A DNA stretch of 64,000 nt, from assembly GCF_000813825.1 (NCBI RefSeq), contig NZ_JWTA01000021.1, positions 62,001 to 126,000 on the forward strand, given 5' to 3'. Made by a program: the position numbers and the translations under genes. This DNA is from Chryseobacterium taiwanense. Its GTDB lineage: Bacteria; Bacteroidota; Bacteroidia; Flavobacteriales; Weeksellaceae. Position 1 is the first letter of the stretch. Every line of letters starts with the position of its first letter. Positions 40,441 through 49,285 of the stretch are shown one piece after another. The notes beneath the pieces are model-generated. The model made no database searches. It was not told the DNA's origin and worked only from the letters and a program-made list of their open reading frames with translations.

Positions 40441-41301
40441 ATGAAAATTCAGAAAGAAATAATAGAATTTGAAAAAGATAAGTCTTTCAAGCTTTTTTCT
40501 CCTTCACTTAAAAACTGCTTCTTCTGGCATTATCATCCTGAAATTGAGCTTGTTTATGTAGAAGCTTCAAAGGGAATCCGTCACGTAGGTAAAGATATTT
40601 CCAGCTTTGTAGACAGTGATCTGCTGTTAATAGGATCCAATGTTCCCCATCTTAACTTTGATTATGGAATTCAAACCGAATGTAAACAGCTGGTTTTACA
40701 GATGAGAGAAAATTTTCTCCATGATCTCATTCTTAGCATTCCCGAATTCGAAACGATCAAAAAATTATTGGAAAAATCTCATCTTGGTCTTTCTTTTTCA
40801 GGAAAAACAAAACAAACCGTGGTGGAAAAGCTTCACAGCATTAAGGATAAAAATACTTTCGAATCTTTAATAGGTTTGATGGAAATTTTACAGATTCTTG
40901 CCCATTCTACCGAAGTAAAGGAACTGAATAGCGAAGACACCCGAATAAAATGGTTCTTGAATGATAAAATCAGAATGGGAACAATTTACAGTTATATTCA
41001 CGAGAATTATGATAAAAAGCCAAATGTAAATGAGATCGCGCAAACAGTAAGTTTAAGCACTCCCGCTTTTTGTCGCTATTTTAAAAAACAAACCAATATG
41101 ACCTTTACCGATTTTGTCAATAATTACAGAATCAATCAGGCGCAAATATTCTTGTTAAAAGATTATTCCGTGACGGAAGTTTGTTTTCATGTTGGATTTG
41201 AAAGTCTTTCTTATTTCAATAAATTATTCAAACATCATACAGGAAAAACGCCTTCAGAATTCAAGAAAAAACATCTGAGTAATATTGTTGAGTCTATATA
41301 A
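40441..41301 (+). CDS. AraC-family transcriptional regulator
   Basis: 286 residues. The N-terminal cupin-like sensing domain (about residues 15-110) includes FFWHYHPEIELVYVEASKGI and DLLLIGSNVPHLNFDYGIQT. The C-terminal domain holds two helix-turn-helix motifs: KPNVNEIAQTVSLSTPAFCR (about 196-215) and SVTEVCFHVGFESLSYFNKL (about 243-262), followed by HHTGKTPSEFKKKH. Divergently arranged with the MFS gene, its likely target; sugar-type or drug-type ligand unknown. No operator could be assigned with confidence in the 176-bp gap. Confidence 0.92.
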   Translation: MKIQKEIIEFEKDKSFKLFSPSLKNCFFWHYHPEIELVYVEASKGIRHVGKDISSFVDSDLLLIGSNVPHLNFDYGIQTECKQLVLQMRENFLHDLILSIPEFETIKKLLEKSHLGLSFSGKTKQTVVEKLHSIKDKNTFESLIGLMEILQILAHSTEVKELNSEDTRIKWFLNDKIRMGTIYSYIHENYDKKPNVNEIAQTVSLSTPAFCRYFKKQTNMTFTDFVNNYRINQAQIFLLKDYSVTEVCFHVGFESLSYFNKLFKHHTGKTPSEFKKKHLSNIVESI

Positions 41302-41302
41302 G

Positions 41303-41379
41303 TGTCATTCCGACAAAGGAGTAATCTAAAGATTTTTTTACAGATTCTTCATTACGCTTTACTTTATTCAGAATAACAA
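41303..41379. repeat. decayed GTCATTC palindromic element
   Basis: GTGTCATTCCGA at the left and TTCAGAATAACAAG at the right correspond imperfectly to the ends of the elements at 29351-29447 and 43079-43156. AATCTAAAGATT and AGATTCTTC are internal. The right GAATAAC differs by one base from GAATGAC. Confidence 0.5.
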
Positions 41380-41414
41380 GGATGCAGTATTAAGCCAACT
41401 CTATATGAATAAAA

Positions 41415-41438
41415 AATCGCTTCATTTCTGAAGCGATT
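41415..41438. terminator. intrinsic terminator of lipA
   Basis: AATCGCTTCA/TGAAGCGATT stem with TTTC loop and T tracts in both directions, 7 bp beyond the lipA stop. Confidence 0.85.
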
Positions 41439-41445
41439 GTATTTT

Positions 41446-42312
41446 TTAATGAATATGTTTTTCTGCGTGGTAAGAACTTCTTACTAAAGGTGAACTTTCA
41501 ACGTGTCTGAACCCTAAGCTTCTTGCAAAATCTCCAAACTCATCAAACTCTTCCGGAGTAATGAATTTTTTTACAGGAAGGTGTTTCTTTGTCGGCTGTA
41601 AGTATTGTCCTAAAGTAATGACATCTACATTCGCATTTCTGATATCTTCAATCGTCTGAAAAACCTCGTCTCTGGTTTCACCTAAACCAAGCATTACACC
41701 GGTTTTTGTTCTTCTCTGACCTGCTTCTTTTAAATATCTCAGCACTTCAAGACTTCTTTCATATTTCGCCTGAATTCTTACTTCTCTTGTCAAACGTTTT
41801 ACCGTTTCCATGTTGTGAGAAATCACTTCAGGAGCAACTTCTACCATTCTGTCCAGGTGTTTTGTAATCCCCTGAAAATCAGGAATCAATGTTTCCATTG
41901 TGGTTCCCGGAGAAATTCTTCTTACTGCATTTACAGTTTCTCCCCAAAGAATAGAACCCATATCTTTCAAGTCATCACGGTCAACAGAAGTCAGGACCGC
42001 ATGTTTGATTTTCATTAACTTGATAGAACGTGCTACTTTTTCAGGCTCATCCCAGTTCACATCCATAGGCTTTCCGGTTTTTACCCCGCAAAATCCGCAG
42101 CTTCTTGTACAGATATTTCCTAAGATCATGAAAGTCGCTGTTCCTTCTCCCCAACATTCACCCATATTCGGACAGCTTCCACTCTGGCAAATCGTATTTA
42201 ATTTATATTTATCAACCAAGGTTCTTAATTCTCTGTAATTCTTTCCGGTAGGAAGTTTTACACGAATCCATTTTGGTTTTTGAACGGTAGTATCTTGAAC
42301 TAAATTTTCCAT
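41446..42312 (-). CDS. lipA: lipoyl synthase LipA
   Basis: Radical-SAM enzyme inserting two sulfurs into octanoyl groups on lipoyl-dependent enzymes; 288 residues. Both clusters are visible: the auxiliary cluster in [13 protein letters not shown] (about residues 41-53) and the radical-SAM CTRSCGFC motif (about residues 68-75), with the conserved [20 protein letters not shown] block. The C-terminal RSSYHAEKH tail carries the serine ligand. No lipB lies nearby in the window. Single gene with its own terminator. Confidence 0.97.
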   Translation of the reverse strand: MENLVQDTTVQKPKWIRVKLPTGKNYRELRTLVDKYKLNTICQSGSCPNMGECWGEGTATFMILGNICTRSCGFCGVKTGKPMDVNWDEPEKVARSIKLMKIKHAVLTSVDRDDLKDMGSILWGETVNAVRRISPGTTMETLIPDFQGITKHLDRMVEVAPEVISHNMETVKRLTREVRIQAKYERSLEVLRYLKEAGQRRTKTGVMLGLGETRDEVFQTIEDIRNANVDVITLGQYLQPTKKHLPVKKFITPEEFDEFGDFARSLGFRHVESSPLVRSSYHAEKHIH

Positions 42313-42419
42313 TTATTTCTCAAATTGAGGTTCAAAGTTAGTGATTTTTTTATCGAAACAATCAAAGACCGACATTGATGAAACAGATAATTTTGTAATT
42401 TTAAAACTCAAAATATTTT

Positions 42420-43052
42420 ATGAAGACGACATTCTGCATCCTATCCTTGGTTTTCGGAACATTTTGTTTTGCACAAAAAGAATTCCAACCCCAAGGTTCA
42501 ACAATCATGGAAACCGTTGATGGTGATCTTGACGGTGACAAAATTCCTGAAAAAGTTATTATTTACAATACCAAAGACAGCACCGATTTCGGAACCATCC
42601 GTGAAATTCAAATTCTGCAAAAAGTAAACGGAAAGTGGACCATTTTAGAAAAATCAATAAATGCTGTTCTTAAAAGCGGCGAAGGTGGAATGATGGGCGA
42701 CCCTTATCAGGATACTCAGATTGAAAAAGGAATTTTATTGATTACCCAAGCCGGAGGAAGCAGCTGGAAATGGGGATATACGGATAAATACAGGTTTCAG
42801 AACGGGCATTTTGAACTGATAGGTCATTCATCAAGCAGCGGAAAACCTGAAGAATACTGGACGGATGTTGATTTTAATCTCTCAACAGGACAAATCAATT
42901 TTGATAAGGAAGTTGAAAATACGAAGGAATATGGAAGTTCTAAAAAAGAAGTCTTTATTAAAAAAGGAATAAAATTAAATCTTCAAAATAGAAATGAGAA
43001 GGAAAGAATAGAAATTGTGCTTCCTAAAACTAAGGAAAAAGTTTATTTGTAA
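42420..43052 (+). CDS. hypothetical exported protein with acidic calcium-like motif
   Basis: 210 residues with a signal peptide (MKTTFCILSLVFGTFCFAQ). Immediately after comes an acidic TVDGDLDGDKIPEKVIIYNT segment, reminiscent of EF-hand or VCBS-type calcium loops. The body is beta-rich (TIREIQILQKVNGKWTILEK, GILLITQAGGSSWKWGYTDK) and the tail is lysine-rich. Family not recognised. A TAATTTTG element at 42388-42395 could be its -7 promoter. Followed by a palindromic element rather than a clear terminator. Confidence 0.8.
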   Translation: MKTTFCILSLVFGTFCFAQKEFQPQGSTIMETVDGDLDGDKIPEKVIIYNTKDSTDFGTIREIQILQKVNGKWTILEKSINAVLKSGEGGMMGDPYQDTQIEKGILLITQAGGSSWKWGYTDKYRFQNGHFELIGHSSSSGKPEEYWTDVDFNLSTGQINFDKEVENTKEYGSSKKEVFIKKGIKLNLQNRNEKERIEIVLPKTKEKVYL

Positions 43053-43078
43053 TTAAAAGTAAAATTTCGACTTTTCCT

Positions 43079-43156
43079 TTGTCATTCCGTAGGAATCTAA
43101 GCAGCCATTTAAATTTAATAGCTAGTAAATAAGCCTAGATTCCTACGGAATGACAA
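43079..43156. repeat. extragenic palindrome with 21-bp perfect ends
   Basis: The 21 bases at 43079-43099 (beginning TTGTCATTCCG and ending AATCTA) are the exact inverse of 43136-43156. The GTCATTC/GAATGAC ends match the element at 29351-29447. Confidence 0.8.
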
Positions 43157-43203
43157 TCTGAATGGATTAATAAGACCTCGATTTATTATAAGAGTCTTTC
43201 TCA

Positions 43204-43764
43204 TTAATTATCCTCAAACTCATTGTTTTTCAGCAATTCTGCCAAGACTTTTTTTGCACGCATCACGCGGACTTTGGTATTGGCAACAGAAATTCCCAGT
43301 TCTTCCGCAATTTCTTTAATGCTTTTTTCTTCAAAGAATCTTAATCGGATAATATCCTGATAATTGGCGTCTAAAGATTCGATTGTTTTAATGATTTTCT
43401 TTTGCTCTTCATCGGAGATCATTAATTCTTCAGGAGATTTTGCGTACTGGTTTTTTACTTCATCCAGATTCTCCGTCGGATCCTGATTTTCTCTTGCCTT
43501 TTTTCGCCAAAAATCAATGATTGTATTTTGAGCAATCGTCAACACCCAGGTTTTAAACTGAAAATGAGGATCGTACATATCCAGTTTAGACAGAACTTTT
43601 GAGAAAACATTCACCGTGATTTCATCTGCATCATTTTCATCCATTACCTTTTTCATCACAAAAGAAAAAGTATCAACCCAAAAGATGTTGATAAGCTTGG
43701 TCTGAGCTTTCTGGTCTTTTTCTTTAGCTTTAGCAATAAGCAGGAATAATTGTTCGTCGTTCAT
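43204..43764 (-). CDS. ECF-type RNA polymerase sigma factor, orphan
   Basis: 186 residues from ATG 43764 (MNDEQLFLLIAKAKEKDQKA); the upstream ATG at 43773 adds three residues. Region 2: SFVMKKVMDENDADEITVNV and FQFKTWVLTIAQNTIIDFWR. Region 4: YQDIIRLRFFEEKSIKEIAE followed by ELGISVANTKVRVMRAKK, a complete helix-turn-helix. No anti-sigma gene is adjacent: the neighbours are a palindrome and divergent tyrS. How it is restrained cannot be told from the window. Confidence 0.92.
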   Translation of the reverse strand: MNDEQLFLLIAKAKEKDQKAQTKLINIFWVDTFSFVMKKVMDENDADEITVNVFSKVLSKLDMYDPHFQFKTWVLTIAQNTIIDFWRKKARENQDPTENLDEVKNQYAKSPEELMISDEEQKKIIKTIESLDANYQDIIRLRFFEEKSIKEIAEELGISVANTKVRVMRAKKVLAELLKNNEFEDN

Positions 43765-43900
43765 TACTAACAAATATAACTGATTTGTTCCATATCCGCA
43801 AAAATGCAGATGTATCGGTTTCAGATTGATTATTTAAATATATATTATCAAGAACTGTACATTTTATGCTCAGTATTTATTCCTTTCCTATTGAATTTCT

Positions 43901-43908
43901 TATCTTTG
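43901..43908 (+). promoter_or_regulatory. -7 element of tyrS
   Basis: TATCTTTG matches TAnnTTTG perfectly and lies 26 bp before the tyrS ATG. The -33 TTG is not at consensus spacing. Confidence 0.55.
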
Positions 43909-43934
43909 CACATTAAATTTTAAAGCAGAAAATA

Positions 43935-45230
43935 ATGAACTCTTTTATTGAAGAACTGAAATGGCGCGGGCTTTTTGCCGACATGATGCCCGGAACGGAT
44001 GAGCAACTGGATAAGGAAATGACAACAGCCTATATCGGTTTTGATCCTACCGCAGATTCTTTACATATCGGAAGTCTTATTCAGATCAAAATTTTGGCAC
44101 ATTTTCAACAGCACGGTCATAAGCCAATTGCTTTGGTTGGCGGTGCTACAGGAATGATTGGTGACCCTTCAGGAAAGTCTGCAGAAAGAAACCTGTTGGA
44201 TGAAGCTACCCTTCTTCACTATGTTGACTGTTTGAAAAACCAACTTTCAAGATTTTTAAATTTTGAAGGAAATGAAACCAATAAGGCAGAATTGGTGAAC
44301 AACTACGACTGGATGAAAAATATTTCTTTCCTTGATTTTGCGAAAAATGTAGGGAAAAATATTACCGTAAATTATATGATGGCGAAAGATTCTGTGAAGA
44401 AAAGATTTTCAGGAGAATCCGGTGCAGATGGGATGAGTTTTACGGAATTTACTTACCAATTGATTCAAGGGTATGACTTTTTACATTTATACCAGAATAA
44501 TAATGTCAAGCTTCAGATGGGAGGTTCTGATCAGTGGGGAAATATCACGACAGGAACTGAATTAATCAGAAGAAAAGCTCAGGGAGAGGCATTTGCATTA
44601 ACCGTTCCTTTGATTACCAAAGCAGATGGTTCTAAATTTGGAAAATCTGAGAGTGGAGAAAACTATTGGTTAGACAAAAAGAAAACTTCACCTTATAAAT
44701 TCTACCAATTCTGGTTGAATGCTACGGATGCCGATGCAGAAAGATTCATCAAATTCTATACTTTCTTAGGTAAAGAAGAAATTGACGCTTTAATTGAAGA
44801 ACATAAAACAGCTCCCCACGAAAGAAAACTTCAGAAAAAATTGGCTGAAGAAGTAACAGTATGGGTTCACGGAAGAGAAGAATATGAAAAAGCATTGAAG
44901 GCTTCTGAAATTCTTTTTGGACGTTCAACTGCTGAAGATCTTGTAAGTCTTGATGAAGAAATTTTCCTTGAAATTTTCGATGGAGTTCCTCAAAAAGAAG
45001 TGGCAAAAGATGATGTTTTAGGAGTAAATATCGTAGATCTTCTTTCTGAAAAATCAGGTTTTTTAAAGTCTAAAAGTGAAGCGGCAAGAGAATTGAAAGG
45101 AAATTCAATTTCTGTCAACAAACAAAAGGTAAATGAAGTGTATACTGCTAATGAAAGTGATTTAATTGACGGAAAATTCCTTCTTTTACAAAAAGGAAAG
45201 AAAAGCTACTTCATTGTAAAAGTGATTTAA
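43935..45230 (+). CDS. tyrS: tyrosyl-tRNA synthetase
   Basis: Class I aminoacyl-tRNA synthetase charging tRNA-Tyr, 431 residues. Signature motifs: HIGH-type sequence in [20 protein letters not shown] (about residues 35-54), the tyrosine pocket [20 protein letters not shown] and [18 protein letters not shown], and the KMSKS equivalent KFGKS in [17 protein letters not shown] (about residue 236). A C-terminal S4 RNA-binding domain follows ([20 protein letters not shown], about 375-431). Single gene with a strong terminator. Confidence 0.97.
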   Translation: MNSFIEELKWRGLFADMMPGTDEQLDKEMTTAYIGFDPTADSLHIGSLIQIKILAHFQQHGHKPIALVGGATGMIGDPSGKSAERNLLDEATLLHYVDCLKNQLSRFLNFEGNETNKAELVNNYDWMKNISFLDFAKNVGKNITVNYMMAKDSVKKRFSGESGADGMSFTEFTYQLIQGYDFLHLYQNNNVKLQMGGSDQWGNITTGTELIRRKAQGEAFALTVPLITKADGSKFGKSESGENYWLDKKKTSPYKFYQFWLNATDADAERFIKFYTFLGKEEIDALIEEHKTAPHERKLQKKLAEEVTVWVHGREEYEKALKASEILFGRSTAEDLVSLDEEIFLEIFDGVPQKEVAKDDVLGVNIVDLLSEKSGFLKSKSEAARELKGNSISVNKQKVNEVYTANESDLIDGKFLLLQKGKKSYFIVKVI

Positions 45231-45250
45231 TCTTTACAAAAGATATATAC

Positions 45251-45284
45251 AAAAAGCGGCGAGATAAATCTCGCCGCTTTTTTT
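45251..45284. terminator. strong bidirectional terminator between tyrS and the lipoprotein gene
   Basis: Perfect 14-bp stem AAAAAGCGGCGAGA/TCTCGCCGCTTTTT with a TAAA loop. Confidence 0.9.
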
Positions 45285-45316
45285 CATCAAAAACTCTGTA
45301 TTTTTTATGTATTTTT

Positions 45317-45733
45317 TTAGAAAGTATAAGAAGCTGAAGCTGATAAAACCTGGCCGCTAGATGTTCCTTCTTTTTTCAATTCTCCATCTACCCAGATTTG
45401 AACTTTTAAAGTAGATGATGCATTTACTCCTGTAGCACCTACCGCAACATTTGCACCGTAAGCACCGGCTTCAGAAGTAACTTCCGGGCTTGTCCAAGTG
45501 GTTCCACTAAGACTGGATGCTGTTGTAGGATTTCCATCGATTCCATAAACAGCAACGTCGATATCACTTCCTGAGGAAGCTATTGCTTTAAAAACAACTT
45601 TATGAGATTTGCCGGCTCCCGGAATATCGTCGTCGTCATCATTTTTACAAGATGAGACTAAACCAATAAGCATAGTTGCCATTAATGCTAGAAAAGTTCC
45701 TTTTAAGACATGAACGAATTTCATTTTTTTCAT
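45317..45733 (-). CDS. MmpS-like lipoprotein, paralogue of 48611-49057
   Basis: 138-residue lipoprotein: a signal with lipobox VSSC (about residue 29) followed by an acidic KNDDDDD spacer. The mature domain is a small beta-sandwich: SHKVVFKAIASSGSDIDVAV, an S-x-T-W-T-S-P centre (GTTWTSPEVTSEAGAYGANV) and a C-terminal STLKVQIWVDGELKKEGTSS strand pair. This order matches the MmpS-type fold and the sister lipoprotein 3 kb away (HVVQFEAKIV, GLTWTSGEFFV, LTVTIWIDGEVAETATVTGN). It is divergent from the sensor kinase, so a common control region is shared. MmpS identity is a fold-level resemblance. Confidence 0.8.
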   Translation of the reverse strand: MKKMKFVHVLKGTFLALMATMLIGLVSSCKNDDDDDIPGAGKSHKVVFKAIASSGSDIDVAVYGIDGNPTTASSLSGTTWTSPEVTSEAGAYGANVAVGATGVNASSTLKVQIWVDGELKKEGTSSGQVLSASASYTF

Positions 45734-45828
45734 AAGTTTTTTTGTTAAATTTTGCTACTTTAGTTAAATATTCTATAATTAGTGATTTGATACCTGCAAA
45801 GCTATCAGTAGATGCAAAATCTATCAAT

Positions 45829-45892
45829 CCTAAAAAACAAGTATTTTTTTATACCTAAAACAAGGTATTTTTTATGCTGTTTTTTTTAGGTA
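45829..45892. promoter_or_regulatory. tandem and inverted repeats between the lipoprotein and kinase genes
   Basis: Two imperfect direct copies of a CCTAAAACAAGGTATTTTTT-like unit (45829-45852 and 45854-45875) are followed by the inverted half TTTTAGGTA (45884-45892), which is the exact inverse of TACCTAAAA (45852-45860). A candidate binding site for the adjacent response regulator in the divergent promoter region. Confidence 0.4.
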
Positions 45893-45941
45893 AATTGGGC
45901 GTTTTATAAAATTATCGTTTCAAACCACCGAATCAACACTC

Positions 45942-47936
45942 ATGAATAGGCTACTTATTTTCTTAAGTATATTAATATCTTTTACGTTACAGGCTCAACA
46001 GATCATTCCACTCAATGAAAAACCTTATATAGATAGTTTAAAAAATGTAGTGAGTGCTAAAGGAAATACTCAGTCTATTACTGAATCTGCTTTTCTTTTA
46101 TCTAATTATTTTAGAAATACAGATTCTTCTCTCAGCAAGAAATATCTGGAACAGGCAAAAAAACTGACTAAAAACAAACCTTACCTTCTTGCGAAATATT
46201 ATTATTTTGAGGGGCAATATAACTTAGATCATGATAAAGAAAAAGCAGCACTTTCTTATCAGCGTTCTATTAAAGAATTATCCAAATTTAAAACCGAAGA
46301 ATCAGCTTTTTTACAAGCTCTCGCATGGTATAATTACGGAGTAACACAAAAAAATAAAGAAGGATACCCGTTTTTGCTGAAAACAATCCTTGAGAAAAGT
46401 ATTCCTTTGGTTGAGAAGTATGAAAACAACAAAAGCCTAGGTTTTCTATATACTCAGCTTGCCATTATTCTTACCTATAATGCAGAATTTGAGAAGGCAG
46501 GAAACTATAATAAGAAAGCGTTGGCAATCTTAGAAAAGTCATATCCTTATTCTGCTGAATTGTTTTATACTTACTTAAATTCAGCCAGTAATTTCTGTTA
46601 TCAGGCGAAAGGTGATGAAGCGAAAAAGTTTCTCGATAAAGCCGAAAAACTGATACAGCCCTACCCTGAATCTTCAGCCAATGCTTTTTATTATTATGGA
46701 AAAACGCTTTACCTAATCACCAAACAAAGAAATGAAGAAGCTTTACCGGTTATTCAGAAAGGTATTTTTTACTCTACAAAATTCAGTCAGAATTTGTTGG
46801 CTCAGATGTTCTACTTCAATAAGTATGATATTTTAAAAAAATTGAAAAGGTACGATGAAGCAAAGAAAACGCTTGAAGATATCCTTGCAGAGCAATCTTT
46901 GGCTTCTGATCTCAATAATAAAAAAACGATCTACAAACAGCTTTCTTTATTAAATCAAGAAATGGGAAATCCAAAGGAGGCTTTGCTGTGGGAACAAAAA
47001 TATTCTAAACTGAATGACAGCCTGAATACAGAAAGTGTAAAATTAGAGATCAATAAAATTGAAACTAAGTTTAATACCGCACAAAAAGAGAAAAAAATAG
47101 CAAACCTGAATGCCGAAAAAAAACAAAGAGAGCTGGAAGTAAATAAGAAAAACTCTTATTTGATGGGATTAAGCCTCGCATTACTCCTTCTTATTATCTT
47201 TTTCATTTTCTTCTTTATTATCTACCGAAAAAACAAAAAAATATCTGAACAAAAGGAAATCAATCTTCAGCAAAAAATCACTGATATAAAACAAAAAGAA
47301 GAACTAAGCCTTACTAAAGCGATACTTGAAGGAGAAGAAAGAGAAAGAGAGCGTATTGCCAGAGATCTTCACGATGGTTTGGGAGGAATGCTTGCCGGAG
47401 TAAAAATTAATTTCTCAACATGGTCTTCCAACCATCTCAATCCTGAAAAGGATAAAGAATTTTACAGAATTTTGTCACAACTTGACAATTCTGTGGGGGA
47501 ACTCCGTCATGTTGCCAGAAACCTTATGCCCGAATCCTTACTTAATTTCGGACTGGAAACTGCTTTAAATGATCTTTGTGATTTTTATATCAGAAAAGAC
47601 CTTGATATTGATTTTCAGCCGATCAATATTGAGAAAAAATTACCCCTTAATATTCAGCTTAATATTTACAGAATTGTACAGGAACTTTTAGCCAATGCAG
47701 TAAAACACTCTGGAGCCAGTAATATTTTACTCCAATGTTCACAATCTGAGGACAACTTCTTCATTACGATTGAAGACAACGGAAAAGGATTTGCAAAAAA
47801 CAGTGCAGAAAAAACGAAAAGTCTTGGACTTCGAAATCTCAAAAACAGAGTAGATTATCTGAAAGGAAAAATGGAAATCAGTTCCGATAATGAAGGAACA
47901 ACTATTAACATTGAACTTAATACGCATGCAGACTGA
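45942..47936 (+). CDS. NarL-type sensor histidine kinase with TPR domain
   Basis: 664 residues. Signal MNRLLIFLSILISFTLQAQ; periplasmic TPR-like repeats (about residues 40-370, for example FLYTQLAIILTYNAEFEKAG); coiled coil (EKKIANLNAEKKQRELEVNK); one membrane helix (YLMGLSLALLLLIIFFIFFF, about 406-425). Next is a second coiled coil, then HisKA_3 with the phospho-acceptor in ERERIARDLHDGLGGMLAGV (His about residue 478). An HATPase domain with NIYRIVQELLANAVKHSGAS and ITIEDNGKGF ends the protein. Overlaps the regulator gene by 11 bp. Signals sensed by such TPR kinases are not known. Confidence 0.94.
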   Translation: MNRLLIFLSILISFTLQAQQIIPLNEKPYIDSLKNVVSAKGNTQSITESAFLLSNYFRNTDSSLSKKYLEQAKKLTKNKPYLLAKYYYFEGQYNLDHDKEKAALSYQRSIKELSKFKTEESAFLQALAWYNYGVTQKNKEGYPFLLKTILEKSIPLVEKYENNKSLGFLYTQLAIILTYNAEFEKAGNYNKKALAILEKSYPYSAELFYTYLNSASNFCYQAKGDEAKKFLDKAEKLIQPYPESSANAFYYYGKTLYLITKQRNEEALPVIQKGIFYSTKFSQNLLAQMFYFNKYDILKKLKRYDEAKKTLEDILAEQSLASDLNNKKTIYKQLSLLNQEMGNPKEALLWEQKYSKLNDSLNTESVKLEINKIETKFNTAQKEKKIANLNAEKKQRELEVNKKNSYLMGLSLALLLLIIFFIFFFIIYRKNKKISEQKEINLQQKITDIKQKEELSLTKAILEGEERERERIARDLHDGLGGMLAGVKINFSTWSSNHLNPEKDKEFYRILSQLDNSVGELRHVARNLMPESLLNFGLETALNDLCDFYIRKDLDIDFQPINIEKKLPLNIQLNIYRIVQELLANAVKHSGASNILLQCSQSEDNFFITIEDNGKGFAKNSAEKTKSLGLRNLKNRVDYLKGKMEISSDNEGTTINIELNTHAD

Positions 47937-48564
47937 AAAAATAAATATTGTCATTGTAGATGACCACCCTATTGTAATTGAAGGCTTAAAAATGATGCTT
48001 GGCAATCAGTCGTATTTTCATATTTCGCAAAGCTTCACTACAGGTTCAGAAATCATTGATTTTATAAAGGAACATACTATAGATATTATTCTCTTAGACA
48101 TTACTCTTCCCGACTGTAACGGAATTGAACTTTGCCATGAAATAAAAAAAACAACTCCCAATACATCGGTAATAATGTTCAGTAATCGATCTGAGAGAAG
48201 TATTATCATGCAATGTATCCAAAACGGAGCGAGTGGATATTTACTAAAAAACACTTCTATAGATGAGCTTATAGAATGTTTAAGAGGTGCGCTTTCCGGA
48301 AATATTGTTTTCTGTAACGAGACCAAGCAAATTATCAATAAACTATCCCATACGGAAATTACACTTCCAAGGTTAACAAAAAGGGAAAAGGAAATTTTAA
48401 AATTAGTCGCCGAAGGAAAAACCAGTGCTTTGATCGCTGATGAATTATTTTTAAGCCCGTTAACCGTAGATACTCACAGGAAAAATCTACTTCAGAAATT
48501 TCAGGCAAAAAACTCTACGGAACTCATCAGTCTGGCTATTCAGCATAATATGATTAACAAATAA
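47926..48564 (+). CDS. LuxR/NarL-type response regulator
   Basis: 212 residues from ATG 47926 (MQTEKINIVIVDDHPIVIEG); a further upstream ATG would add unrelated residues inside the kinase gene. The receiver domain has Asp12/Asp13 and phospho-acceptor Asp58 in DIILLDITLPDCNGIEL, with KNTSIDELIECLRGAL closing it. The C-terminal LuxR helix-turn-helix is LPRLTKREKEILKLVAEGKT, then ADELFLSPLTVDTHRKNLLQ. Overlap with the kinase gene shows translational coupling. Probable targets are the flanking paralogous lipoprotein genes. Confidence 0.94.
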   Translation: MQTEKINIVIVDDHPIVIEGLKMMLGNQSYFHISQSFTTGSEIIDFIKEHTIDIILLDITLPDCNGIELCHEIKKTTPNTSVIMFSNRSERSIIMQCIQNGASGYLLKNTSIDELIECLRGALSGNIVFCNETKQIINKLSHTEITLPRLTKREKEILKLVAEGKTSALIADELFLSPLTVDTHRKNLLQKFQAKNSTELISLAIQHNMINK

Positions 48565-48590
48565 AAAACCACCTGAATAAGGTGGTTTTT
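48564..48590. terminator. bidirectional terminator after the response regulator
   Basis: AAAAACCACC/GGTGGTTTTT with a 7-base loop, between the regulator and the convergent lipoprotein gene. Confidence 0.85.
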
Positions 48591-48610
48591 ATGTATATAA
48601 AAAATATTTT

Positions 48611-49057
48611 TTATAATTCAAGGAAACTGTGAGCTACAGCAGCACTTTTAATTCCGTTTCCTGTTACAGTAGCTGTTTCAGCAACTTCTCCATCTATCCA
48701 GATGGTAACTGTTAGCTTAGAATCAGGGTTTGGAAGATCTGCATTAGCTGCCAAATTTAATTGTGATTGACTAGAATTCACGAAAAACTCTCCACTTGTC
48801 CAAGTTAACCCTTCAGTATCAAACTGAGTCTGTTGGTTTGTTCCTACCTGAGTAACAATCGTTTTAAAGATATGAATAGGAGCGGTTGGAGGAGTACTTC
48901 CACCAGGAACTATTTTTGCTTCAAATTGAACAACGTGATCTACGTATTCATCATCGTCGTCATCTTTACAAGAATTAACCACTACAATTACTGAAAATAG
49001 TACAGCAAATAAAAAAGAAAGTCTAAGTAAATTTTTTGATTTGTAAAATTGCTTCAT
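48611..49057 (-). CDS. MmpS-like lipoprotein, paralogue of 45317-45733
   Basis: 148 residues from ATG 49057 (MKQFYKSKNLLRLSFLFAVL); the frame to 49174 is not used because it would move the signal peptide inside. Lipobox VNSC (about residue 30) followed by an acidic KDDDDDEYVD spacer, then HVVQFEAKIVPGGSTPPTAP, QTQFDTEGLTWTSGEFFVNS and SKLTVTIWIDGEVAETATVT. Same domain order as the lipoprotein on the other side of the kinase/regulator operon. Function unknown; a periplasm-facing partner of the sensor is a reasonable guess. Confidence 0.8.
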   Translation of the reverse strand: MKQFYKSKNLLRLSFLFAVLFSVIVVVNSCKDDDDDEYVDHVVQFEAKIVPGGSTPPTAPIHIFKTIVTQVGTNQQTQFDTEGLTWTSGEFFVNSSQSQLNLAANADLPNPDSKLTVTIWIDGEVAETATVTGNGIKSAAVAHSFLEL

Positions 49058-49272
49058 TTCTCCAAATAAATTTTTATGTTTCAAATATAGGCTTTTTATC
49101 AATATAAAAATAACTTTTATGAAAATTTTCCAACAAAGATTTCCAAAAAATATCAAATCATTAAAACCCACCAATAAGATTTTAGGGCTTTTATATAATT
49201 ATGAAAAATTACTTGGAAACCAATTTACTTATATAATCATGATTTCCAATTCAATCCATTTGATTAATTATT

Positions 49273-49280
49273 TATCTTTG
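49273..49280 (+). promoter_or_regulatory. -7 element directly in front of the esterase gene
   Basis: TATCTTTG lies only 5 bases before the ATG at 49286, so the predicted transcript start falls at or next to the start codon. Confidence 0.55.
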
Positions 49281-49285
49281 TCCTC

